From: Pseudomonas sp. Seg1
GTDB lineage: Bacteria > Pseudomonadota > Gammaproteobacteria > Pseudomonadales > Pseudomonadaceae
DNA: 64,000 bases
Assembly (NCBI RefSeq): GCF_018326005.1
Contig: NZ_AP021903.1
Span: forward strand, 994,001-1,058,000
Reading direction: 5' to 3'
Shown here: one piece after another, positions 55,734-64,000 of the stretch
Layout: each line of letters starts with the position of its first letter
Position numbering within the stretch: position 1 is the stretch's first letter
The notes under the pieces: model-generated
Seen by the model: the letters and a program-made list of their open reading frames with translations, nothing else
Told to the model about the DNA's origin: nothing
Database searches by the model: none
Program-made: the position numbers and the translations under genes

Positions 55734-55808
55734 TCCCCTGCGTCATCCTTTTTCCACCGCGGCTGGCCTCAGCTTTTCGCAGTATTCATGCCATGGGAGC
55801 CAACTGAC

Positions 55809-58800
55809 ATGGACCGTCTGACACGCATTTTGGCCGCACTCACCCGCTGGGGGCTGGGCCTGTGCGCGTTGGTTCTGGTGTTGATGGCGTTGTACGTCAG
55901 TCTGGGGCGCGAGCTGACCCCGCTGGTGGCCGAATACCGCGCCGAAATTGAAGACAAGGCCAGTGCCGCCCTCGGCATGCCGTTGGAGATCGGTGAGCTG
56001 GAAGGCAACTGGAGCGGTTTTGCACCGATCCTGCTGGCCCATGACGTCATGGTCGGTGATGGGGCCAATGCCTTGCGTCTGGATCGGGTGCGTGTCGTGC
56101 CGGATCTGTGGTCCAGCCTGTTGGCTCGTGAAGTACGCATTGCCCATCTGGAACTCAATGGCCTGAAAATCAGCCTCAAGGAAGCCGAGGATGGCAGTTG
56201 GGCGCTGGAGGGGCTGCCGGTGCAGAAGGACCAGCCGCTCGATCCGGAGCAGCTGTTCAATCGCTCGCAAATGATTCAGCAACTGTCGGTGCTCGACAGT
56301 CAGGTGACTTTGCAGCCGCTGGATCACCCGGCGATGACGCTCACTTATGTCGGCCTCAATCTGAAAACCGGTGCAAGTCGTCAACGTCTCGACGCGCGTT
56401 TGACCCTGCCCGACGGCCAACCCGTTGCGCTGAATCTGCGCACGCGAATTCGCCCCAAGCAGTGGCAGGACAGCTCAGTGGAGGGCTACGCCAGCCTGCC
56501 GCAAAGTGACTGGTCAAAGTGGCTGCCGGAACGCCTGACCCAACAATGGAATTTCTCCGAGATCAAGGCCGGCGGCGAGCTGTGGGTGAACTGGTCTGAC
56601 GGTGCGCTGCAAAGCGCGGCGCTGCGCCTGAATGCACCGCAACTGACCGGCGCCTACGGCGAGCGCAAGCCGATCCAGATCAACAATCTGGCGCTCAACG
56701 CCTACTACGAGAACAGCGCCAATGGCGTGAAAGTCACCCTTGATTCGCTGGCGATGAACTTTGGCGACACCCGCTGGGAGTCGCGAGTCCAGGTGCAGCA
56801 GACCCTCGCCACCGACAAGGCCGACGAACTCTGGCATTTGCAGGCGGATCGTCTCGATCTGACGCCGATTACGCCGCTGCTCAATGCATTGGGGCCGTTG
56901 CCGCAGGGGTTTGCCACAGCGGTCGAGCGTCTGAAGGTCACTGGCGGTTTGCGCAACGTGTTGCTGGACTTCCGTCCGAGCGCCACGGATGGCAGCAAAT
57001 TCGGCTTCGCGGCCAACCTCGACAATGTCGGTTTCGATGCCTACCACGGCGCCCCGGCGGCACGAAATGTCAGCGGTAGCCTGACAGGCAATCTCGACGG
57101 CGGCGAGTTACGCATGGACAGCAAGGACTTTGTCCTGCACCTCGATCCGATCTTCGCCAAGCCATGGCAGTACATTCAGGCCAACGCCCGGTTGACCTGG
57201 AAACTCGATAAAGACGGCTTCACCCTGATCGCGCCGTATCTGAAAGTGCTGGGCGAGGAGGGCAAGATTGCCGGTGACTTCCTGATCCGCCTGCATTTCG
57301 ACCACAGCCAGGAAGACTACATGGACCTGCGCGTCGGCCTGGTCGATGGCGACGGACGCTACACCGCCAAGTACTTGCCCCAGGTGTTGAGCCCGGCGCT
57401 GGACGAATGGTTGCGCACCGCGATCCTTCAGGGGGCCGTGGATCAGGGCTTCTTCCAATATCAGGGTTCGCTGAGCAAAAACGCCGGGGAAGCGGATCGC
57501 AGTATCAGTCTGTTCTTCAAGGTGCATGACGCCGAACTGGCCTTCCAGCCAGGCTGGCCGCACGTGAGCAAGGTCAGCGGCGATGTGTTCATCGAGGACA
57601 GCGGCGTACGGATTCTGGCCAGCAAGGGCCAATTGCTCGATACCCAGGTCAGCGATGTTTTCGTCAACATTCCCCATGTGCCGGCCGGGCAACATACGCA
57701 TATGTATCTCGACGGCGGGTTTGCCGGCGGTCTCGGTGATGGCCTGAAAATTCTTCAGGATGCACCGATCGGCACGGGCGAAACCTTTGCCGGCTGGGAA
57801 GGCGCGGGTGATCTGCAAGGCAAACTGAAACTGGACATCCCGCTGGACAAGGGCGGTGACCAGCCGAAGATCGTTGTCGACTTCAAGACCGCCAATGCGC
57901 GGCTGAAACTGGCCGAGCCGAAACTGGAATTGACCCAGCTCAAAGGTGATTTCCGCTTCGACAGTGCCAAGGGCCTGAGCGGGCAGAACATCGCTGCCCG
58001 AGCATTCGACAAACCGGTCACCGCGCAAATCTTCGCTGACGGCAGCGCTAACAAACTCAAGACCCGAGTGGCGGCATCGGGCCAGGTCGAAGTGAAGAAA
58101 CTCACCGACTGGCTCGGCGTGACCCAGCCGCTGCCGGTGTCCGGGACGATTCCCTACCAGTTGCAGTTGAACCTGGACGGCGCCGACAGTCAGTTGATGG
58201 TCAGTTCCAGCATGAAAGGGGTGGCTGTCGATCTGCCGGCGCCGTTCGGCATGGCGGCGGATGTCGGGCGCGACACGATATTTCGCATGACCCTGCAGGG
58301 ACAGGAGCGGCGTTACTGGGTCAATTACGATCAACTGGCAAATTTCACCTTCGCGGCGCCGCCAAGCAATTTCGCCGACGGTCGTGGTGAGTTGTTCCTC
58401 GGTGCCGGTGAAGCCGTGTTGCCTGGCAACAAAGGCTTGCGCATTCGTGGTGTGTTGTCGGAACTGGACGTCGCGCCGTGGCAGGCTCTGGTCAACAAAT
58501 ATGCCGGACAGGACCCGGGCGGCAGTGCCAAGCAACTGTTGAGCAGTGCCGACTTCAAGGTCGGCAAGCTCACCGCATTCGGCACCACGCTGGATCAGGC
58601 TTCGGTCCAGTTGAATCGCAAACCGGGGGCGTGGAATCTGGCGCTCGATAGCCAGCAGGCCAAAGGTACGGCCAGCCTGCCGGACGCGAAGAACGCGCCG
58701 ATTGTGGTGAATCTGCAATCCGTGCGACTGCCGGCGCCGGATCCGACGGTGCAGGCCGACGAGAATTCGCCTGACCCGTTGGTGTCGGTCGATCCGACAA

Positions 58801-59615
58801 AAATCCCGGCGCTGGATATCACCATCAACCAGTTGTTCCTGGGGCAGGATCTGGTCGGTGGCTGGTCACTCAAGGTCCGGCCGACCGCCAAAGGCATTGC
58901 CCTGAACAACCTCGATATGGGCCTCAAAGGCATCCTGTTGCAGGGCAACGGCGGCTGGGAAGGCGCGCCGGGTGCGACCAATAGCTGGTTCAAAGGGCGG
59001 ATTGGCGGCAAGAACCTCGCCGATGTGCTCAAGGGTTGGGGCTTTGCGCCGAGCGTGACCAGCGAAGAATTCCATATGGACGTCGATGGCCGCTGGCCGG
59101 GCTCGCCGGCATGGCTGGCGACCAAGCGCTTCTCCGGGACCCTCGATGCCTCGCTGAGCAAAGGCCAGTTTGTTGAGGTGGAAGGTGGAGCGCAGGCGTT
59201 GCGGGTGTTTGGTCTGCTCAACTTCAACTCCATCGGCCGCCGGTTGCGCCTGGACTTCTCCGATCTGTTTGGCAAAGGCTTGAGCTACGACCGGGTCAAA
59301 GGTTTGCTGGTGGCCAACAACGGCGTTTACGTCACGCGCGAACCAATCCGCCTGACCGGGCCGTCGAGCAATCTGGAGCTGGACGGCACACTGGACCTGG
59401 TCGGCGATCAGGTCGACGCCAAATTGCTGGTGACATTGCCGGTGACCAACAACCTGCCGATTGCTGCGCTGATTGTTGGCGCTCCGGCGGTAGGCGGCGC
59501 GTTGTTCCTGATCGACAAGCTGATCGGTGACCGTGTGGCGCGCTTCGCCAGTGTGAAATACACCGTCAAAGGCCCATGGAAAGAGCCGAAAATCACCTTC
59601 GACAAGCCTTTTTGA
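55809..59615 (+). CDS. YhdP family AsmA-like envelope lipid-transfer protein
   Basis: 1268 residues from the ATG at 55809 (MDRLTRILAAL), with GGGAG ahead; the ATG 21 bases earlier is less typical. One N-terminal membrane helix, then a long periplasmic beta-rich domain (DUF3971/AsmA-like) that in E. coli YhdP forms a bridge carrying phospholipids to the outer membrane. The C-terminal part has GGAQALRVFGLLNFNSIGRR and a hydrophobic stretch (LPIAALIVGAPAVGGALFLI). Same position after rng as in E. coli. Confidence 0.95.
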   Translation: MDRLTRILAALTRWGLGLCALVLVLMALYVSLGRELTPLVAEYRAEIEDKASAALGMPLEIGELEGNWSGFAPILLAHDVMVGDGANALRLDRVRVVPDLWSSLLAREVRIAHLELNGLKISLKEAEDGSWALEGLPVQKDQPLDPEQLFNRSQMIQQLSVLDSQVTLQPLDHPAMTLTYVGLNLKTGASRQRLDARLTLPDGQPVALNLRTRIRPKQWQDSSVEGYASLPQSDWSKWLPERLTQQWNFSEIKAGGELWVNWSDGALQSAALRLNAPQLTGAYGERKPIQINNLALNAYYENSANGVKVTLDSLAMNFGDTRWESRVQVQQTLATDKADELWHLQADRLDLTPITPLLNALGPLPQGFATAVERLKVTGGLRNVLLDFRPSATDGSKFGFAANLDNVGFDAYHGAPAARNVSGSLTGNLDGGELRMDSKDFVLHLDPIFAKPWQYIQANARLTWKLDKDGFTLIAPYLKVLGEEGKIAGDFLIRLHFDHSQEDYMDLRVGLVDGDGRYTAKYLPQVLSPALDEWLRTAILQGAVDQGFFQYQGSLSKNAGEADRSISLFFKVHDAELAFQPGWPHVSKVSGDVFIEDSGVRILASKGQLLDTQVSDVFVNIPHVPAGQHTHMYLDGGFAGGLGDGLKILQDAPIGTGETFAGWEGAGDLQGKLKLDIPLDKGGDQPKIVVDFKTANARLKLAEPKLELTQLKGDFRFDSAKGLSGQNIAARAFDKPVTAQIFADGSANKLKTRVAASGQVEVKKLTDWLGVTQPLPVSGTIPYQLQLNLDGADSQLMVSSSMKGVAVDLPAPFGMAADVGRDTIFRMTLQGQERRYWVNYDQLANFTFAAPPSNFADGRGELFLGAGEAVLPGNKGLRIRGVLSELDVAPWQALVNKYAGQDPGGSAKQLLSSADFKVGKLTAFGTTLDQASVQLNRKPGAWNLALDSQQAKGTASLPDAKNAPIVVNLQSVRLPAPDPTVQADENSPDPLVSVDPTKIPALDITINQLFLGQDLVGGWSLKVRPTAKGIALNNLDMGLKGILLQGNGGWEGAPGATNSWFKGRIGGKNLADVLKGWGFAPSVTSEEFHMDVDGRWPGSPAWLATKRFSGTLDASLSKGQFVEVEGGAQALRVFGLLNFNSIGRRLRLDFSDLFGKGLSYDRVKGLLVANNGVYVTREPIRLTGPSSNLELDGTLDLVGDQVDAKLLVTLPVTNNLPIAALIVGAPAVGGALFLIDKLIGDRVARFASVKYTVKGPWKEPKITFDKPF

Positions 59616-59673
59616 ACAGCCAGCCCCTGAACCGATGGAGTAGCATGGCCGCATATCTCTTGCGGAGTTCGCT

Positions 59674-60534
59674 ATGTCTTTAGCGGTGATTCAAATGGTC
59701 AGCCAGAGCGATGTGCTGGCCAATCTGGCTCAGGCCCGGCGCCTGCTTGAACAAGCGGCAGCGAGCGGCGCGAAGCTGGCCGTGTTGCCGGAAAACTTCG
59801 CCGCCATGGGTCGTCGCGACATCGCCGCCATCGGCCGTGCCGAGGCCCTTGGCGAAGGCCCGATCCTGCCATGGTTGAAACAGACCGCCCGCGACCTCAG
59901 GATATGGATAGTCGCCGGCACATTGCCGTTGCCGCCGGTCGATCAACCCGACGCCAAGTCGCACGCCTGTTCGCTGCTGGTCAACGATCAGGGCGAAACC
60001 GTTGCGCGATATGACAAGTTGCACTTGTTCGATGTCGATGTAGCGGACAATCGCGGCCGTTACCGCGAATCCGATGACTATGCTTATGGCAGTGGTGTGG
60101 TCGTGGCGGACACCCCGGTGGGCAAAGTCGGTCTGACCGTGTGTTATGACCTGCGCTTTCCGGAGCTGTATAGCGAATTGCGCGCTGCCGGTGCCGAGTT
60201 GATTACCGCTCCGTCGGCGTTTACCGCGGTAACGGGCGCGGCGCATTGGGACGTACTGATCCGCGCGCGGGCCATCGAGACTCAGTGTTATGTGTTGGCG
60301 GCAGCACAGGGCGGCACCCATCCGGGACCGCGAGAAACCTTCGGGCATGCGGCGATCGTCGACCCGTGGGGGCGCGTGCTGGCGCATCAGGATCAAGGCG
60401 AAGCGGTGTTGTTGGCCGAACGCGATAGCGATGAACAAGCGTCCATCAGGGCGCGGATGCCGGTGACGAGTCATCGGCGGTTTTTCTCGCAGGGCGCACA
60501 GCGACCTGCCTCAGAACATGAATTTAAGGCCTAA
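59674..60534 (+). CDS. carbon-nitrogen hydrolase (Nit1/NIT2-like)
   Basis: 286 residues, nitrilase superfamily. Catalytic triad: Glu in LAVLPENFA, Lys in RYDKLHLFDVD, Cys in GLTVCYDLRFPELY. The closest characterised relatives are deaminated-glutathione amidases that repair a transaminase by-product. Located in the conserved yhdP-nit-tldD order; tldD begins 3 bp later. Confidence 0.93.
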   Translation: MSLAVIQMVSQSDVLANLAQARRLLEQAAASGAKLAVLPENFAAMGRRDIAAIGRAEALGEGPILPWLKQTARDLRIWIVAGTLPLPPVDQPDAKSHACSLLVNDQGETVARYDKLHLFDVDVADNRGRYRESDDYAYGSGVVVADTPVGKVGLTVCYDLRFPELYSELRAAGAELITAPSAFTAVTGAAHWDVLIRARAIETQCYVLAAAQGGTHPGPRETFGHAAIVDPWGRVLAHQDQGEAVLLAERDSDEQASIRARMPVTSHRRFFSQGAQRPASEHEFKA

Positions 60535-60537
60535 ACC

Positions 60538-61980
60538 ATGAGCGAGTTGTTGTCCTCAGTCAGTGATCACCTTTTGGCGCCCGGCGGCGTGACGATCGAG
60601 AGCCTGCAAGGCGTGCTCGGCGATCTGGCGGGCCCGGGCATCGATGCCGCCGACTTGTATTTCCAGGGCCAGATCTCCGAGTCCTGGGCGTTGGAAGACG
60701 GCATCGTCAAGGAAGGCAGCTTCAACCTCGACCAGGGTGTCGGTGTGCGTGCTCAGTCCGGTGAAAAAACCGGTTTTGCCTACAGTAATGCGATCACCCT
60801 CGAAGCCTTGGGCGCCGCGGCGCGTGCGGCGCGCTCGATCTCCCGTGCCGGGCAGAACGGCACCGTGCAGGCGTTCACCACTCAGGACGTCGCGCAGTTG
60901 TACGCGCCGGACAACCCGCTGGAAGTGCTGAGCCGTGCCGAGAAAGTCGAACTGCTCAAGCGCATCGACGTCGCCACTCGCGCACTTGATCCGCGTATTC
61001 AGCAGGTTAGCGTGAGCATGGCCGGCGTCTGGGAGCGAATTCTGGTGGCGTCCACCGACGGCGGCCTGGCGGCGGACGTGCGACCGCTGGTGCGCTTCAA
61101 TGTCAGCGTCATCGTTGAACAGAATGGCCGTCGCGAGCGCGGCGGGCATGGCGGCGGCGGGCGTACCGATTACCGTTATTTCCTCGCCGAAGACCGTGCC
61201 ATGGGCTACGCCCGTGAAGCGTTGCGTCAGGCGCTGGTGAACCTCGAAGCGATTCCGGCGCCGGCCGGTACCTTGCCGGTGGTGTTGGGTTCAGGCTGGT
61301 CGGGCGTGCTGCTGCACGAAGCGGTCGGTCATGGTCTGGAAGGCGACTTCAACCGCAAGGGCAGTTCGGCCTACAGCGGGCGCATGGGCGAAATGGTTGC
61401 CTCGAAGCTTTGCACCATCGTCGATGACGGCACCCTTAGTGGTCGTCGCGGCTCGCTGAGTGTCGACGACGAAGGCACGCCGACCGAGTGCACCACGCTG
61501 ATTGAAAACGGCGTCCTCAAGGGTTACATGCAGGACAAGCTCAACGCGCGCCTGATGGGCGTGGCCCGTACCGGTAACGGTCGCCGTGAATCCTACGCGC
61601 ATCTGCCGATGCCGCGCATGACCAACACTTACATGCTCGGTGGCGAAAGCGATCCGGCGGAAATCATCGCTTCGGTGAAGAAGGGCATCTACTGCGCCAA
61701 CCTCGGCGGCGGTCAGGTCGACATCACCAGCGGCAAGTTCGTGTTCTCCACCAGCGAGGCGTACCTGATCGAAGACGGCAAGATCACTGCGCCGGTCAAA
61801 GGCGCGACGTTGATCGGCAATGGGCCCGAGGCGATGAGCCGGGTGTCGATGGTTGGTAACGATCTGGCACTGGACAGCGGCGTGGGCACGTGTGGCAAGG
61901 ATGGGCAGTCGGTACCGGTGGGTGTTGGCCAGCCGACGCTGAAAATCGATGCGATCACCGTGGGTGGCACGGGCGCATAA
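60538..61980 (+). CDS. tldD: metalloprotease TldD
   Basis: 480 residues. Zinc motif [11 protein letters not shown] (HExxxH). It forms a heterodimer with PmbA/TldE that degrades unfolded peptides; in E. coli it processes microcin B17 and CcdA. Its partner gene pmbA lies 0.7 kb downstream. Confidence 0.97.
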   Translation: MSELLSSVSDHLLAPGGVTIESLQGVLGDLAGPGIDAADLYFQGQISESWALEDGIVKEGSFNLDQGVGVRAQSGEKTGFAYSNAITLEALGAAARAARSISRAGQNGTVQAFTTQDVAQLYAPDNPLEVLSRAEKVELLKRIDVATRALDPRIQQVSVSMAGVWERILVASTDGGLAADVRPLVRFNVSVIVEQNGRRERGGHGGGGRTDYRYFLAEDRAMGYAREALRQALVNLEAIPAPAGTLPVVLGSGWSGVLLHEAVGHGLEGDFNRKGSSAYSGRMGEMVASKLCTIVDDGTLSGRRGSLSVDDEGTPTECTTLIENGVLKGYMQDKLNARLMGVARTGNGRRESYAHLPMPRMTNTYMLGGESDPAEIIASVKKGIYCANLGGGQVDITSGKFVFSTSEAYLIEDGKITAPVKGATLIGNGPEAMSRVSMVGNDLALDSGVGTCGKDGQSVPVGVGQPTLKIDAITVGGTGA

Positions 61981-61995
61981 GGAAAGGTGAAACTG

Positions 61996-62020
61996 CGGGT
62001 GGCGCACAGGGCGACCACCC
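61996..62020. other. stem between tldD and yjgA
   Basis: CGGGTGG and CCACCCG arms around about 11 bases, between convergent stops. It lacks a T-run on either strand, so its role as terminator is uncertain. Confidence 0.35.
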
Positions 62021-62031
62021 GGTGACGAATA

Positions 62032-62556
62032 TCAACGCAGTCCGCGTTGAGTCTCGTCCAGTTCACGGATGTACTTGAAGATCTTGCGGCTGGAAGCAGG
62101 AGGTTTGTTTTGCGCAACCTCATGCTGAGCCTGACGGATCAGGGAACGCAGTTGCTGGCGATCGGCGTCCGGGTACTCGACGACGAATTTTTCCAGCACG
62201 GCATCGTCGCCTGCGATCAGGCGATCACGCCAGCGTTCGAGATTGTGGAAACGCTCGTTGTACTGACGAGTCGAGGCATCGAGTTGATCGAGCAGCGTGA
62301 GAATCGCGTCAGTGTCCTGATCGCGCATCAGTTTGCCGATGAACTGCAAGTGCCGTTTACGCGCAATGTTCGCGGTGTGCTTGGGCGCATCGGCCAAGGC
62401 CCGGCGCATGGCGTCGGTCAACGGCAGTTTTGCGATCAAGTCGGGCTTGAGTGTGGTCAGGCGCTCGCCGAGGTCAACCAGAGCATGCAGCTCGCGTTTG
62501 ACCTGAGATTTGCTTTTTTCTCCCGTATCGAGGGAGTCGTCGTAAGAATCAACCAT
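62032..62556 (-). CDS. yjgA: ribosome-associated protein YjgA/DarP (DUF615)
   Basis: 174 residues from the ATG at 62556 ([18 protein letters not shown]). Typical features: [55 protein letters not shown]. It binds late 50S assembly intermediates. The Shine-Dalgarno sequence is weak. It lies between tldD and pmbA as in many gamma-proteobacteria. Confidence 0.93.
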   Translation of the reverse strand: MVDSYDDSLDTGEKSKSQVKRELHALVDLGERLTTLKPDLIAKLPLTDAMRRALADAPKHTANIARKRHLQFIGKLMRDQDTDAILTLLDQLDASTRQYNERFHNLERWRDRLIAGDDAVLEKFVVEYPDADRQQLRSLIRQAQHEVAQNKPPASSRKIFKYIRELDETQRGLR

Positions 62557-62666
62557 GGGTGGCAGTCCGCAAAGAAACGCCGCCATGATAACCAGTCGGG
62601 GGCCGCTTGTCCGGCCCGGTCGCTCGATGACCCCAGCCGAAAGCAGAATTTGAGTGGAGATGAGCA

Positions 62667-64000
62667 TGAGTGCAGTTGAAAGCGTCGGCCCGCAGGCATT
62701 GCCGGCACTGCAGGAACAGGTCGAGCAGATCATCGCCGAAGCCAAGCGTCAGGGCGCCAGTGCCTGCGAAGTCGCGGTGTCGCTAGAGCAGGGCCTGTCG
62801 ACTTCGGTGCGCCAGCGCGAAGTCGAAACGGTCGAATTCAACCGTGATCAGGGTTTTGGCATCACGCTGTATGTCGGTCAGCGAAAGGGTTCTGCGAGCA
62901 CCTCGGCTACTGGCCCGGATGCCATTCGCGAAACAGTCGCCGCCGCACTGGCGATCGCCAAACACACGTCTGAAGACGAAGCCTCAGGCCTGGCCGATGC
63001 AGCGCTAATGGCCAGGGACCTGCAGGATTTCGATCTATTCCACGAATGGGACATCACCCCGGAGCAAGCCATCGAGAAGGCATTGCTCTGTGAAGCGGCG
63101 GCATTCGACGCCGATGCGCGGATCAAGAACGCCGATGGCACTACCCTCAGCACCCATCAGGGTTGCCGCGTGTATGGCAACAGCCACGGTTTCATTGGTG
63201 GGTATGCGTCGACCCGGCACAGCCTGAGCTGCGTGATGATCGCCGAGGCCGATGGCCAGATGCAGCGTGATTACTGGTATGACGTGAGTCGTCAGGGCAC
63301 ATTGCTCGCCGATCCGGTAAGCATTGGCCAGAAGGCCGCGCAACGAGCGGCGAGCCGCTTGGGCGCGCGCCCGGTGCCGACATGCGAGGTGCCGGTGCTG
63401 TTTTCCGCTGAGCTGGCGGGCGGATTGTTTGGCAGTTTCCTTTCGGCAGTTTCCGGAGGCAGTCTGTATCGCAAATCGTCGTTCCTGGAAGGCACGCTGG
63501 GGCAGAAGCTGTTCCCGGAATGGCTGACCATCGACGAGCGCCCACACTTGATGCGTGCAATGGGCAGCGCTTCGTATGACGGTGACGGCTTGGCGACTTA
63601 TGCCAAACCGTTCGTCGAAAAGGGCGAGTTGGTTTCATACATTCTCGGCACTTACTCCGGCCGTAAGCTCGGTATGCCGAGCACTGCCAACGCCGGTGGC
63701 GTGCACAACCTGTTCGTCACCCATGGCGACGAAGATCAGACTGCACTGTTGAAGCGTATGGGCCGTGGCTTGTTGGTCACCGAATTGATGGGCCATGGCT
63801 TGAACATGGTTACCGGCGATTATTCGCGCGGGGCGGCGGGGTTCTGGGTCGAGAACGGTGAAATCCAGTTCGCGGTGCAGGAAGTGACCATCGCCGGCAA
63901 CATGCGCGACATGTTCAAACAGATCGTCGCCGTGGGTAACGATCTTGAGCTGCGCAGCAACATTCGCACCGGTTCGGTGTTGATCGAGCGGATGACCGTC
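62667..64000 (+). CDS. pmbA: metalloprotease PmbA/TldE, 3' end cut by window
   Basis: 444 residues are in the window from the ATG at 62667 (GGAG 6 bases ahead; another ATG lies at 62661). Landmarks are [77 protein letters not shown] and [16 protein letters not shown]. As expected for TldE, the HExxxH zinc motif is absent. Only the last few residues are missing. Divergent from yjgA. Confidence 0.95.

Noticed and set aside
57108..58718. 536-codon minus-strand frame
   Set aside because: Antisense of the YhdP-like gene.

Overview
The window is a chromosomal segment of a fluorescent-group Pseudomonas (P. fluorescens-like). The gene content and order match core Pseudomonas loci: piuA/piuC/Sel1/speC, the dppA-opdP-dppABCDF dipeptide locus, roxSR, gatCAB next to mreBCD-maf-rng-yhdP-nit-tldD, and yjgA/pmbA. 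The DNA is GC-rich and is sprinkled with Pseudomonas REP elements in nearly every long intergenic gap. No rRNA, tRNA, transposase, integrase or CRISPR array was seen.

Layout. 1-2.3 kb: iron uptake (TonB receptor piuA, cut by the left edge, divergent from piuC and a Sel1-repeat gene). 2.5-5.7 kb: a lower-GC pair coding for a duplicated XaxA-like alpha-pore-forming toxin and a helical companion of unknown family. 5.7-6.9 kb: ornithine/lysine decarboxylase. 7.5-11 kb: an OpuC/OsmU-type osmoprotectant ABC importer. 11.3-12.9 kb: prfC. 13-13.9 kb: a gene-free block made of a long dispersed repeat followed by a 143-bp-period tandem REP array. 14-15.7 kb: an MFS exporter and a tiny acidic secreted protein. 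15.9-28.5 kb: the dipeptide importer dppBCDF with four paralogous binding proteins and the OprD-type porin opdP. 28.6-29.4 kb: a second copy of the long repeat and a structured leader before a DUF6124 gene. 30-32.8 kb: a SIMPL-domain protein and the redox-sensing RoxSR system. 32.9-34.6 kb: a BacA/YddA-like ABC transporter. 34.8-43.9 kb: the galactarate/glucarate regulon (GntR regulator, kdgD, semialdehyde dehydrogenase, gudP, garD). It is interrupted by a four-gene minus-strand cassette (35.6-38.2 kb) headed by a phospholipase C-like gene with a textbook LexA box in its promoter. 44-47 kb: AEC carrier, cation antiporter, CMD protein, RlpA-like lipoprotein. 47-50.6 kb: gatCAB. 50.8-64 kb: the mreBCD-maf-rng-yhdP-nitrilase-tldD cluster, yjgA, and pmbA (cut by the right edge).

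How the parts work together. The dpp block lets peptides cross the outer membrane through OpdP, be captured by one of four binding proteins, and pass the inner membrane through one shared DppBCDF channel. The garD/kdgD/dehydrogenase genes with GudP turn galactarate into 2-oxoglutarate under a FadR-type repressor whose likely operator is visible. The mre cluster builds the cell-shape machinery.

The most noteworthy signals are the SOS-box-headed phospholipase cassette, the double-length XaxA-like toxin, the structured leader of the DUF6124 gene, the composite long-repeat/REP blocks, and two genes (mreC and the antiporter) whose best start codon appears to be ATT.
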